Source: Zygnema cylindricum
Taxonomy: Eukaryota; Streptophyta; Zygnematophyceae; Zygnematales; Zygnemataceae
Assembly: GCA_037447655.1 (NCBI GenBank)
Contig: JBBHKE010000879.1
Coordinates: forward strand, 1 to 52,541
Length of the DNA: 52,541 nt
Direction: 5' to 3'
In this document: positions 32,361 through 42,839 of the stretch, in pieces
Numbering within the stretch: the stretch's first letter is position 1
How the letters are laid out: each line of letters starts with the position of its first letter
Made by a program: the position numbers and the translations under genes
The notes under the pieces: model-generated
Databases searched by the model: none
The model's input: the letters and a program-made list of their open reading frames with translations, nothing else
Told to the model about the DNA's origin: nothing

Positions 32361-32458
32361 AAAAGAATAGCTGTTAGAACCAGGATTAGATCCTCGTACC
32401 TACCGGCGGTCAAAGCTGCCAGTAGCCGGTCGCTCTATCCGTTTAGTCTATGACGAGT
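32361..32458 (-). ncRNA. tRNA-like Pol III unit in A3 3' LTR
   Basis: On the minus strand: A-box-like TAGACTAAACGGATAGAG, B-box-like GGATCTAATCC, terminator TTTT (complement of 32361-32364). Antisense to A3. Confidence 0.5.
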
Positions 32459-32757
32459 GCTAGATTATATGCGGTTTGATAATTACATAAACATTTTTAC
32501 GCTGACAAATTCATTTTATCGAAACTATTTACATCATACATAGATTCGGTTATGTAAAAGTACGGATTAAGGTACAGACCAGAAACAGGTACCGCGCATT
32601 TGTTTCGATAGTGAAACGAATACTGCGCATGTATTTATTACGGCTACGATTAAATCTGCATTTAATCGGACGACCGAAATGAATGCCGAGATTGCGCAAG
32701 AGGATTTTCGGCGGTTTTGGTCATCGCCACATCGGATGACACATGGCAGAATGATAT

Positions 32758-34071
32758 TGTTGTTTTTGAAAAGTTGGTTTCGTGCGTACTCGACATTTTG
32801 TGCGCACGCGACGTTTCGCGTGCGTAATATATTATCGAAAGTAATGTGGTGGTTCGAATGGATTTGCGGATTGGGGGAGTAAATGTACGAGTAAAATTAA
32901 ACGGACGTGAGGTAGTAATTGAGTGGCGCGGAATGCGTTAAGAAATGGACGGCGGATCGCGACGCGATCCGATGTGAAGTTTACGAAATGTACGTCGCCG
33001 GTACGGAACATATAATTTGAACAAATGTAATTTATATGCGACAAGCGACGTTTATGAAAAATGACGTGTATTTTATTTGCCGCATTTATTGCAAAGGACG
33101 CGGCTGCGGTACGGAAATGATTTCGGTTGTACGATTATTATTTTGAACAAGTGGCCGTGAATGACTAAATTCTCTTCGCGACGTCGTGGGATATTTGACG
33201 ACTCGCGTGGATTTCGTTTGGATTTTTATGACCACGTGGCGCGACATCAAGGGTGCCGAATAAGATCGACGGACGGCGGATATAGGCCGTCGATATTTTT
33301 CAAGTAGTAGAGACGCGAAATCGCGTCAATCACACGATGTTTATTTTGGACGTCCCGGATTGTTTGACGAAATACGAGGAGTTCCATTGAGTGACTCAGC
33401 ATGACTGAGCATACGATTTTGTAAGATTGTGTGTACTTTGTAAATATTTACAACAATGGTTTGTCTTTATGTGTATTAGTTATTAGTGTAGATTTACTCT
33501 TTTTGACATACCTCGAAGTATTCGGGTTTATTAACATTAATAGAGGTAGCTAGTAGATTGCGTACGGCTGGTATGCCTCCGTACACTCAGTAATGAGCTC
33601 GTGTATATTTGTAGGACTTAGTCATTTTTAGTCATAGGAACTTTTGGACCAAAAACTGTTTATGGTGTTTTTTTGGTAATGTTTATCCGAGGATTACTCT
33701 CAGATCTGCTGGCATAATTATCTGAAATTCTGCATGTGTGTTCCTCTTTATATTATTATTATTGTCACAAATTTTCAGGCCTATTGTGTGCCTGGTCTTT
33801 GTTTTACTTCATTGTGAAGTTAGTCTGTTTTATCAAAGTTCTGGCAGACTGTTTTTCTGCAACTTTGACTAGATGATGTGATCGCTCTGTTTATTTTATT
33901 TGTCTGAAACTTTTTGAGGTTATTCCAAATTCTAGATACTATCTGTTGATGTAGTTTCAGCTTGTTTTGTTATTGTTGTAGAATTCTGTGTTGATTCAAA
34001 GTAGGCTGTTTTTGGGTAGTCTGTGGTGCTTCCGAGGGTGAATCCATGGCTAGAAATGGCTATGGACAACA
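32758..34071 (+). mobile_element. C2: solo LTR in A3 3' LTR
   Basis: TGTTGTTTTTGAAAAG...GGACAACA, 1314 bp, with exact target duplication GATAT (32753-32757 and 34072-34076). Same family as C1 (12651-13809) in the opposite orientation. Contains a GATCGCGACGCGATC palindrome (near 32950) and GC islands, and no coding frame. It is one of the most recent insertions that can be ordered: A2, then A3, then C2. Confidence 0.9.
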
Positions 34072-34533
34072 GATATTGGATCACGGCATCTCTGGGGATT
34101 AAGGGAGCAAATCCGGATATACCACGTGTTGACATTTAGGCTATGTCGTACAGTATTCGTACAGAAAGTACACCGGCAACTGTACTTCAGTGTACGGAAG
34201 AGTAATATGATTGGTTCCGTACATCAGTAGATAGAGATTGTGAGAGAGATAAGACTTAGAAAAATTGGTAGATAGAACCCTCTCTCCTAGAGAGCTTTTT
34301 GACAAAATGTCAATTTTGACCGTGCATAACTTACTGCTCAGGTGAGCAAATTAAGGAATATTTTTTTAGCTATCGACTCAGGGGAGTCTTGCCTTCACAG
34401 CGATGAAGGTGATCAAAGTTTTTGTTTGCCATGGTGGCAGTTATTCGTGCTGAAAGACAAAGGGGTCAGGGTTATCCCAGAGGCTTTGTGTGAGGTGCTG
34501 ACTCTGAGGTCCTATGGAGGTCTCAGAGTTGCA

Positions 34534-36012
34534 AAACTATCCTCCATACAGAAAACCTATCGGGTGCAAATGGGTATTTAAACAAAAGTAGAACCCAAAT
34601 AATACCATTGAGAGATATAAGGCACGGTTGGTAGCAAATGATTCACCCAAAAAGAAGGGATATATTATAAGGAGACTTTTGCTCCTGTGGTTTGGTTCCC
34701 ATCTGTATGGATTCTCTTTAGTCTAGCAGCAGCGGAAGACATGGAAATTCACCAGATGGATATCAAGACCGCCTTCCTCAAAGGTGAACAGAATAATAAA
34801 TCTTCATGCGGCAGGGAAAGGGTTTTTTAGAGGAAGGAGAGGAGAGCAAAGTCTGGATGCTCATAAAGTCTTTATATAGACTGAAGCAGGCTCCTTGCCA
34901 ATGGAACAAGAAACTAGTTCGGTTTCTCAACAGTCTACGATTTATTCGGATCAGTTCTGACCATTCTATTTATATGTTTGAGCATGAGAATGGTGTGATT
35001 TTTATTGCAATTTATGTGGATGATTTGCTGGTGTTTAGTTAGTCTATGGAAAAGATCAATAAGCTAAAGAAAGATCTTAGGAGCGTATTTGACATGAAGG
35101 ATTTAGGGGAGGCTAAATATATTTTAGGAATTCAAATGGAAAGAGATAGGGGGAAAAGGTTAATTAGACTTACTTAGAAAGAAGCTATCGAAATATGCTT
35201 GAGAAATTTCAGATGGAAAAGACAAACAGTTGTACCACTCCCATGAACTTGAAGAAAGTAACTGATGGGAGTGTAGAAGGAGGAGTGATGATACTAGATG
35301 ATCAGATGAGTCCAGAAGAGAGACAATTTATGAAGTCTATTCCGTACAGACATGTTGTAGGAAGCTTGATTTACTTTATGATTTTACTAGACCGGACATA
35401 GCAGCAGCAGTTGGAGTCCTCAGTAGGAATCTTAATGATCCTAGGAAGAGAAACTAGGAGGCAGCCAAGAGAGACATGAGATACTTAGTGGGAACTAGGG
35501 ATTTATGGTTGCATTTGCGAGGGGAGCACACTGACATCACTACTTGGAGTGATGCCAGTTAAAGGGATGCACCTATGAGAAGATGCACTTCTGAGTATGT
35601 GTTCAATGTGGGGGAAGGTGCTTGCAGTTGGAGTAGCAAGCAACAAAAGGTGTTTGCTCAGTCCACTGTGGAGGCTGAGTATATGGCCTTTTGTTCTGCT
35701 GTGAAAGAGCTGATCTGGGTCAAGTCTTTATTGCAAGAACTAGGGTATATGAAGAAGGGAGTGCATGAAGTGTTTTGTGATAATTAGGTTGCAATTGCAA
35801 TTACAGCCAATCTAAAACATCATTTCAAGGCTAAGCATATTGATATAAGATTGAGTTTTGTGAGGGAAAAAGTTGAAAACAAAATTGTAAATCAGGTGTA
35901 TTTAGGTGATGGGGAAACGGTGGCTGATATCATGACAAAACCTGTGCCATCTCTTAAGTTAAGATATTGTAAAGAAAAGTGTGGATTAAAAGAGAAACTG
36001 AAATTAGACTAG
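34534..36012 (+). pseudogene. pol: A2 reverse transcriptase and RNase H
   Basis: Continues the frame broken at 26870: RKPIGCKWVF, ERYKARLVAN, HQMDIKTAFLKGEQ, LIKSLYRLKQAPCQWNKKLV, an intact catalytic box FIAIYVDDLLVFS (near 35010-35040), DMKDLGEAKYILGIQMERD, KTNSCTTPMNLKKV, MSPEERQFMKSIPYRHVVGS, then RNase H CTSEYVFNVGEGACSWSSKQ, QSTVEAEYMAFCSAVKELIW and HEVFCDN followed by a stop. Its sequence is close to A1. Several stops and frameshifts. Confidence 0.8.
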
Positions 36013-36025
36013 AAAATAAGGGGAG
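36013..36025 (+). other. A2 polypurine tract
   Basis: AAAATAAGGGGAG, identical to that of A3 and A5, directly before the LTR. Confidence 0.75.
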
Positions 36026-36230
36026 TATTCAAATCACTGATTGAGGGAAGGTATTTTCTAGGTCTTAATTATGTGAAATAACTTAAAGAAAAAGCATAGG
36101 CAGCCTGCCTCCACCTTCTCTCTCTAGCCCCCATACTTGTTGTAGTCGCTGAAGGAGAGAGAGGACGGTGGAGCCATGGCTGCCTCAGCTCCATAGGCAG
36201 GACTAAAGAGTGACCTAAGTCACTCTCAAC

Positions 36231-36332
36231 AAAAAGGTTGAGTCTGGTAGTACTCGAACCTCCGACCGGCAGAGCGAGGCGTAGCCGTCAGCTTTTACCG
36301 GTCTGTCATAGTAGTCCGTTAGGATACATAGT
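36231..36332 (-). ncRNA. tRNA-like Pol III unit in A2 LTR
   Basis: On the minus strand the B box GGTTCGAGTAC is the closest match in the window to the consensus GGTTCGANTCC. The A-box region TATCCTAACGGACTACTA is weaker. TTTTT (complement of 36231-36235) follows the B box. Antisense to A2. Confidence 0.5.
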
Positions 36333-36799
36333 GTTTTATAGTTATTTAAACATTAACAAGAACATTAATTCGTTCAACAGAATAATAATAATGACATAGA
36401 AACTAGTTGAGTTTTAGTGCGTACAAAACAAGTGTATTGGACATTTGTTATTTTGGACCGCAAACATTAAAAGTCGATTTGAATCCGACGGTCCGCATCA
36501 TCGCCGGGATCTCGCAATAGCCGCCTTTGCGGTTTTCGAACATGACATGACTTGTCGACACATGGCAAGATATTATTGGGAAGCAAGAATCTCAGGGAGC
36601 GCGAGGACAAGTCTGGAGGATTCAAACGTCCACTCTATGGCCTTGTTGTACACAGGTCGTACAGATAGTATATCAACCCTAGAACCATTCTGTACTCTAC
36701 AGTCTTCTGATTAGTTCGTACATCGATAGATAGGGGTTGTTATAGGGATTTAGGACTTAGAGGATTGAGGAGGTAGCTGCCTATCTCCCAACAAGTTTG

Positions 36800-36807
36800 T
36801 ATAAATA
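36800..36807 (+). promoter_or_regulatory. TATA box of A2 LTR
   Basis: TATAAATA, 30-40 bp upstream of the conserved start-region block; predicts the R boundary near 36835. Confidence 0.5.
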
Positions 36808-37022
36808 TTGGCATCTTTGCCACTAAATATCTAATTGCTTGGTTAGGCATTTTCAGTGATTCCTTTTTCTGTGGACTCAGTGGATTCCAAAATACATAAC
36901 GGTGCACTTAGATTTACTATTTATTTCCTTAGGTGGCAGTGATCCAAGTTGAAAGAGGGCTAGCCAAAAGTTATCTAGAGGCTTCTTGAATTCAGTGATC
37001 TAATGGGGGACACAGAATTGCA

Positions 37023-37165
37023 ACCAGTGCACTATATGGCGGAGTGCACTAAGCTAACCGAGCTTCGTTTGAAGGAGGGATTGACCGGTGGCACCCTGAG
37101 AGGAAATTTAAAGGCCCTTGTGACACAGGTACATGAGGTGGAATCCGAAGACGAGGACGATGATG
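37023..37165 (+). pseudogene. gag: A4: Gag nucleocapsid fragment
   Basis: Encodes HYMAECTKLTELRLKEG and LVTQVHEVESEDEDDD, the end of the zinc knuckle and the acidic linker, nearly identical to A5 at 40990-41130. The remainder of this element is not present on either side. It is the insertion target of A2. Confidence 0.7.
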
Positions 37166-37829
37166 TTGTTCTTTGGTCTAAAATAGACCGCAGAAGCCAC
37201 CCAAACTATCATGCAAGAAGCTAAGCGAAGCTAGGCCAATGAACAATCATTTGAAATGCATCCTCCATTTAACATACAACAACATTTAGGGTTTCATGGA
37301 ATAATCAACATAAATAAACCCTATGACAATATCTAAGGTTTGATGGAATAATCGACATAAACAAACCCTAGGACAAATGCATAAACAATGCATATCAAAC
37401 ATATATAAAATAACATAAATAATAAAAACAAATGCATCACACATAAACAAGAGTATAATCAAGGTATAATCATTATATCATTCAAAGTGCATGACCTAAT
37501 CGACAACCCTAAAATACTACATCTTCGGTCCCCACTTTACTAACCAGCATTGATTATTAATTCCTAACAAAGCTCATTCCTATATATACACTTGTGAGTT
37601 GTCAATGAATCACTAAGTGTCAAAATAACCAAAGTAAATTACGTAANNNNNNNNNNAACTTACGTATAAAGTTAGCATGGGCAGTATTTATGAACGCACT
37701 ATAAACAAAGCAAATTTCTTTGTTTACGCGTCATGAGCAAAGAATAGGTTTGGCATTACGCATAAAAATGTATTGACTTAGATACATAGGGCATTTGTCA
37801 ACAGCAATTTACTTAATAGTATGCACCGT
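37166..37829. other. Unclassified AT-rich segment with assembly gap
   Basis: Sequence unlike anything else in the window. Two direct repeats of about 42 bp (37288-37329 and 37335-37376; TGGAATAATC.ACATAAA core) and several AACCCTA motifs are visible. No ORF of note. Ten Ns at 37647-37656 mark a scaffold join, so the two sides may not be truly adjacent. Confidence 0.5.
37647..37656. other. Assembly gap (10 N)
   Basis: Ten consecutive N. A fixed round number usually marks a scaffolding gap of unknown true size. Confidence 0.95.
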
Positions 37830-38772
37830 TGTAGAAGCTAGAGTCATGGCTACCTAGGCTATCCAGAGGTTTACGGGAAATAGATTAGTTGATTTACGGA
37901 TTGGTAGTTTCTTTACTAAAAGGAAAGCTGTAAAATCCAGGATTTGATCCTGGTACCTGCAGTCCAATAAAGCAGCCGGTAGCCGGTAGCCTTATCCATT
38001 AAGTCTAGGACTAGAGTTACATGCTATAGGGTTTGTTAGTTATTTAAATGTTGCCACGTATGATAATTCATTTAACGACAACTGTTTACGGGATACATAG
38101 ATTCAGTTATGTAAAAATACGCATTACGGTTTGGATAAGAAACGAGTACTGCGCATTTGTTTCTTTAAACGAAACAAATATCACGCAAGTATTTATGACG
38201 GGTACGATTGAAATATGCATTCAATCGGACGGCCGAGAAGAATGCCGAGATCGCGGAAGAGAATCTCGGCGGTTTGTGGTCACCGCCACATCGGATAACA
38301 CGTGGCACAACTACATTGGATCGCGGCATCTTCGGGGATTACGGGACCGAATCCGGGTATGACATGTGTCGACATTTAGGCCATGTTGTACAAGAGTCGT
38401 ACAAAAAGTACACCGACAACTGTACTTTTGTGTACAGCAATGTAATATGATTGGTGCCGTACATAAGTAGATAGAGTTTTAGAGAGAGATATGACTTAGA
38501 AAAAATTGGTAGATAGGACCCTCTCGCCCAGAGAGCTTCTGTAGAAAAGGTCAACTTTGACCCTCCATAACTTACTGCTCAAGGGAGCAAATTCAGAGAT
38601 TCTTTTTGTAATCGACTCAGGGGAGTCTTCCCTTCACAATGAATAAGGCGGTTAGATTTTATGTTTACCAGGGTGATAGCTATTTTTGCCGAAACACAAA
38701 GGGGTCAAGGTTATCCTAGAGGCTTCGTGTGAGCTGCCTACTTTGAGGACCTCTAGAGGTCTCAGAGTTGCA
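37830..38772 (+). repeat. A5 5' LTR with internal deletion
   Basis: Begins TGTAGAA and jumps to GCTAGAGTCATGG; the partner LTR has about 120 bp between these points. The join is at a shared GAA, so a microhomology deletion is likely. G-box 38299-38304. Ends GAGTTGCA at 38772. The Gag start codon of A3 (CCTATGGAGG) is CTCTAGAGG here and so lost. Confidence 0.75.
37918..38018 (-). ncRNA. tRNA-like Pol III unit in A5 5' LTR
   Basis: On the minus strand: A-box-like TAGACTTAATGGATAAGG, a hairpin-forming CTACCGGCTACCGGC segment in place of the anticodon arm, T-arm CCAGGATCAAATCCTGG (perfect 5-bp stem, 7-nt loop), and TTTT (complement of 37918-37921). Best-preserved T-arm of the set. Confidence 0.55.
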
Positions 38773-38787
38773 GGTTATGAGCCCACC
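38773..38787 (+). other. A5 primer-binding site
   Basis: GGTTATGAGCCCACC, one mismatch from the A3 site, adjoining the LTR end. In the Gag frame it reads VMSPP. Confidence 0.75.
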
Positions 38788-38897
38788 ATCTAGGGTGCCC
38801 ATATTCAATGGAGCTGGCTTCATATACAAGGAAAGTATGATGACAGGAGCTTTATGTGAGAAACGGTTTTGGGGAATGGTGAGTGGACGGGTGAGGA
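38788..38897 (+). pseudogene. gag: A5 Gag N-terminal segment
   Basis: SRVPIFNGAGFIYKESMMTG and RFWGMVSGRVR follow the primer site in frame, the copia Gag start region (compare RIPIFSEEKYAY in B1). It is separated from the rest of gag by the LTR at 38898. Confidence 0.65.
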
Positions 38898-39965
38898 TGT
38901 AGAAATTGATGGTTCCTTTTTAAGTATTTTCTAGGTCTAAATTAAAATACACGAAAAAGCCGAGGCAGTCTATCCATAACTTCTCTCTCCAAACTCCCAC
39001 ACTTGTCGCAGTCACTGGGAAGTTGGAGTGGAAGCTAGAGCCATGGCTACCTTGGCTATCCAGAGGTTTACGAGAAATGGATTAGTTTATATACCGATAA
39101 GTAGTTTATTTACTAAAAGAAAAGATGTCGAAACCGGGATTTGATCCTGGTACCTGCGGAAAGAAAGGTAGCCGGTAGCCGGTAGTCGTAGTCGTTAAGT
39201 CTAAGACTAATGATATATGATATAGGGTTTAATATTTATTTAAATATTATTACGTAGGATAATTCATTTAACTACAATTGTTTACGGAATACATAGATCC
39301 AGTTATGTAAAAGTACGGATTAAGGTATGTGTAAGAAATTAGTACCGCGCATTTATTTCTTTAACGAAACAAATACCGCGCAAGTATATATGACGGCTAC
39401 GACAAAAATCTGCATTCAATCAGACGGCCAGGAGAAAAGCCGAGATCGCAAAAAAAAAATCTTGGCGGTTTGTGGTCATCGCCACATCGGATGACAGGTG
39501 CAAAATTACGTTGGATCGCGGCATCCCCAGGGATTACGGGACCGAACCCGGATATGACATGTGTCAACTTTAAGGCCATGTTGTACAGTTTCCGTACAAA
39601 AAGTACACCGGCAAAAGTACTTTTATGTACGAAAGTGTAATATGGTTCGTTCCCTACATCAGTAGATAGAGATTGTGAGAGAGATAAGACTTAGAAAAAC
39701 TGGTAGATAGGACCCTCTCTCCCATAGAGCTTCTATACAAAAGGTCAACTTTGACCCTCTATAACTTACTGTTAGGGGAGAAAATTCAAAGATTCTTTTT
39801 GCTATCAACTAAGGGGAGTCTTGCTTTCACACGGATGAAGCTGGTCAGAGTTTTTTTTTGCCAAGGTAGCGGGTATTCGTGCTAAAAGACAAAAGGGTCA
39901 AGGTTATCCTAGAGGCTTCGTGTGAGCTGCTTATTCTGAGGTTTTATGGAGGTCTCAGAGTTGCA
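38898..39965 (+). repeat. A6: extra LTR within A5 gag
   Basis: 1068 bp, TGTAGAAATTGATGG...GAGTTGCA, an A-family LTR clearly different from the A5 pair (for example GTTTATATACCGATAAG). It follows GGTGAGGA and precedes GTCCATCAAGTCTTGGG, two points that are contiguous in A3 apart from 1-2 bases (28000-28025), so it looks like a solo LTR. No 5-bp duplication is visible, so ectopic recombination is an alternative. Confidence 0.75.
39115..39212 (-). ncRNA. tRNA-like Pol III unit in A6 LTR
   Basis: On the minus strand: A-box-like TAGACTTAACGACTACGA (weak), B-box-like GGATCAAATCC, TTTT (complement of 39115-39118) further downstream. Antisense to the LTR. Confidence 0.45.
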
Positions 39966-40288
39966 GTCCATCAAGTCTTGGGATACCTCCAAGGTTTACA
40001 AGAGGCAGATTCACTAGAAATGCAAATCCTCAGGGGAGCAAATTCAGAGATTATTTTTGTTATCGACTAAGGGGAGTCTTGCCTTCACACGGATGAAGCT
40101 GGTCAGAGTTTTTGTTTGCTAGGGTGGCGGGTATTCGTGCTGAAAGACAAAAGGGTCAGGGTTATCCTAGAGGCTTCGTGTGAGCTGCTTACTCTGAGAC
40201 TCTATGGAGGTCTCAAAGTTGCAGTCCATCAAGTCTTGGGATACCTCCAGGGTTTACAAGAGGCAGATTCACTAGAAATGCAAATCCA
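39773..40288 (+). repeat. 258-bp tandem duplication, LTR end plus gag
   Basis: AGGGGAG(A/C)AAATTCA..., CACACGGATGAAGCTGGTCAG and GTCCATCAAGTCTTGGGATA all recur 258 bp apart (for example 39831 and 40089). The unit contains the last ~190 bp of the A6 LTR and the following gag sequence. 258 is 86 codons, so the reading frame is kept. Confidence 0.85.
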
Positions 40289-41210
40289 TCTTCAACGGAG
40301 GAGACAAAGGAAGGGGAGGTGGTGGACAAAGGAAAGGAGAAGGAGACGGTCACACGAATAGCAACCGGTTCGGCATTGGTGTCACCTATTCTGAGGAAAG
40401 GGGAGAATAATAACGATACCTAGGACTACAACAATATGACAGCTAAACACTTCATCCTCCGCCATCTTACTCAAGGGCTTGAATCTCCCCATTTGCAAGT
40501 AGAGAGGGCATCCGATCTTTGGGTGGCTCTCATAGAGATGTACCAAAATGGTACGATTCAGCAACAACAGTTGGGTGATCAGAAAATTAAAGAGTATGTA
40601 TACAAATGGGGGAAGATGTTGGAATTTTGCAATAAGCTTGCTACACTTTTCATGGAACTATAGAGTACTGGAAAAGTATTTAGCAAAAAGGAAAAGGTTA
40701 ACTGTTTACTGATGAAGTTACCCGATGAATTTGAGAACATAGTCAACCGTGTGCAGGACTTGGAGGACTCAAGGTTGATTTGGAATTCAGTGGTAGGAAT
40801 GATTCTCGTTCGGGAGAAAACGATTGAGATCCGAAGGGGAGGAAAGAGTGGGCAAGCTTTCGCAGCTGGAACCAATTCGAAGAACAATGATTCCAGGAAA
40901 CAGGTTGGAAATTATCGAGGGGAGGGGCAGAAAATTCAGACCGAAGAGTTCGGACCAAGGACTCCCAAGGGTTTGTGCCAATTTTGTAAAAAACCCAGGC
41001 ACTATATGGTTGAATGCACTAAGTTAACCGAGCTGCGGTTAAAGGAGGGGCAAACCGGTAGACCCCCGAGAGGAAAGAAAAAGGCACTTGTGACATAGGT
41101 ACATGAGGCAGAATCTGAGGACAAGGACGATGAACTCCTATTGGATGAGGAGTTGGAAGCGAAAAACGAGGTCAAAATTCCACGAAAGCAAAAATGTGCT
41201 TTCAGTGGAT
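40270..41210 (+). pseudogene. gag: A5 Gag, main part
   Basis: From about 40275: PSSTEETKEGEVVDKGKEKE, a stop at the Trp of DTWDYNN, then open frames with AKHFILRHLTQGLESPHLQV, LIEMYQNGTIQQQQLGDQKI, EYVYKWGKMLEFCNKLATLF, LLMKLPDEFENIVNRVQDLE, WNSVVGMILVREKTIEIRRG and the knuckle CQFCKKPRHYMVEC. In the knuckle, C-X2-C-X4-H-X4-C is intact but the Gly before His is Arg. An acidic linker (ESEDKDDELLLDEELEAKNE) leads to the protease. Confidence 0.8.
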
Positions 41211-41370
41211 TGAAAGGTGAAGCAGGCTCGACTGTAGACTCAGGTGCATCTATGCACTTGTGTAAAGATAAACACCTGTAAACTAAGATAAGAAAGATTC
41301 ACACTGTAGAGAAAGAGTACGGGATGGGAGGATAGTCACTACTACTCTTGTAGGATCTCTAGATCTAAAA
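41211..41370 (+). pseudogene. pol: A5 protease
   Basis: KCAFSGLKGEAGSTVDSGAS then MHLCKDKHL. The catalytic Asp-Ser-Gly is intact. A stop follows KHL and a one-base deletion near 41320 shifts the frame. Confidence 0.75.
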
Positions 41371-42804
41371 GTGTTAGTAGAAGGAAAATTATCCATAGTT
41401 ACATTCTCCGATGTATTGTTTATTCCAGAGCTGAACAAAAACCTCATCTCTACGTTTGTATTGGATGATAAGGATTTTGATACTATCACTAGGAAAGGAT
41501 TCTTTACTGCTAGTTTTGAGGAGGACGTTTATTTTACTGCTGAAAAAGGTAGCCAAGGGATGTTTAGGCTATTTATTAGCAATGAAAAAAAGAAACTTTA
41601 TTATGCTGGTGTTCATGATATAATGATGTGGCATAAGTGACTTGGGCATATGAATCTAGATAAGTCAAGAGAGATGAAAAAGATGGGAGTAGTGGAAGGA
41701 ATTCAGTTTGGTGAGAGTGAGAATCTAAGTGATTGTAGTGGATGTGCTCAAGGTAAAGCACACAAGTTACCCTTCCCAAAAATTGCCACCTATAAGGGAG
41801 AAAAGATTATAGATTTAGTACACACAGATATTTGGGGGCCAGCCAGAGTGCCATCTCCTCGGGGGAAGAGATTTATGATGACTATCACCGATGATTAGTC
41901 TCGGTATTCTAGGGTGTATTTTTTGAAAAATAAGTTAGAGGCTCAAGAATGTTTTAAAGAATATAAAGCATGGAGTGAAAAACTCCATGAAACCTCAATC
42001 AAGAGAGTGAGGAGTGACAATGGTGGAGAGTATAACTCTAACCAGTTTGAGGATTTTCTGAGAGAAGATGGAGTGCAATACCAAAAGACAGTTCCTGAAA
42101 ATCCTGAGCAAAATGGTGTAGCTGAAAGATTAAATAGAACACTGAGTGATAGTGTTAGGAGTATGTTGTCAGATAAGAAGGTAGGAAATAAGTTTTGGGC
42201 CGAAAAAATGAACTGTGCAAATTATCTCAAGAATAGAGTTCTTACTTCAGCTATAAAAGGTCAAACACCTTATGAGAGATGGACCGGCCGAAAACCAGAC
42301 ATATCTCACTTAAAGGTTTTCGGCAGTCAAGTATTCAGTCTAGATAAAGATCGGTCTAATTCGATGCTAGATCCTAAAGGAAAACTGGGAATCTTGTTAG
42401 GATATGATGAGGATGTTAAAGGATATAGAGTTTATGATATAAAAAGGGAAGATATAATCTTAGTAAAGCATCTAGTAGTTATGGATGAAGGAAAGTCTGT
42501 GGATCCCTTCAAGTATACAAAGTCAGTAAAAATCAGATTTCAGTCAGAAAATTCCGATGACTTTGAGCTTCCTAACTATCCAGGTTTTAGAGAAGATGAA
42601 ATTCTTGCAGGTACAAATCAGACCGAAAAGGACTCGGCTGCGAAAACTCTAGTGACAACTCTACTCGAAGCGGAAGACGTGGTGGAAATTCATTCGGAAT
42701 CAAAGGACAAGGAAGAAGCCGAGATTGTTCGAAAGAACCCACGAGAACCATCTATTCCAGCCACAGATTTTGAAGGGGGAAGGAGAAGTAGCAAAAGATT
42801 GTAA
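41371..42804 (+). pseudogene. pol: A5 integrase
   Basis: Three open frames separated by single stops. 41371-41640: VEGKLSIVTFSDVLFIPELN and IMMWHK (stop at the R of HKRLGH). 41650-41898: CSGCAQGKAHKLPFP, LVHTDIWGPARVPSPRGKRF. 41914-42804 (296 aa): VYFLKNKLEA, VRSDNGGEYNSNQFEDFLRE, PEQNGVAERLNRTLSDSVRS, GRKPDISHLKVFGSQ, LLGYDEDVKGYRVYD and the acidic tail FEGGRRSSKRL. The D,D,E residues can all be seen. The best-preserved A-family integrase. Confidence 0.85.
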
Positions 42805-42839
42805 GAAAAACAGGTTAATAACAAGGTAAGAAAACTATC

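Larger units (their letters stand above)
26871..34533 (+). mobile_element. A3: copia element inserted in A2
   Basis: Paired LTRs (26871-27948 and 32135-34533, the latter interrupted) flank a 4.2-kb gag-pol region. The two flanks continue one another in the A2 reading frame: ELV to the left and PPYRKPIGCKWVFK to the right, where an intact element has WELVDCPPNRKPIGCKWVFK. This proves the nesting. The target duplication is not recognisable. Every domain has stops. Confidence 0.85.
32135..34533 (+). repeat. A3 3' LTR, interrupted by C2
   Basis: 32135-32757 plus 34077-34533, about 1.08 kb without the insertion. It is clearly the partner of 26871-27948 (shared GTTGATTTA/AGTAGTAAATTAG spacer not found in other LTRs). 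AGCCATGGCT lies at 32274-32283 and a G-box at 34123-34128. It ends GAGTTGCA at 34533. Confidence 0.85.
36026..37022 (+). repeat. A2 3' LTR
   Basis: 997 bp, TATTCAAATCAC...AGAATTGCA; the first dinucleotide TG has become TA. AGCCATGGCT lies at 36172-36181, TATAAATA at 36800-36807 and the antisense tRNA-like unit at 36231-36332. Closest to the A1 LTR. Right flank is a gag fragment of another A element, so A2 itself was inserted in an older copy. Confidence 0.8.
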
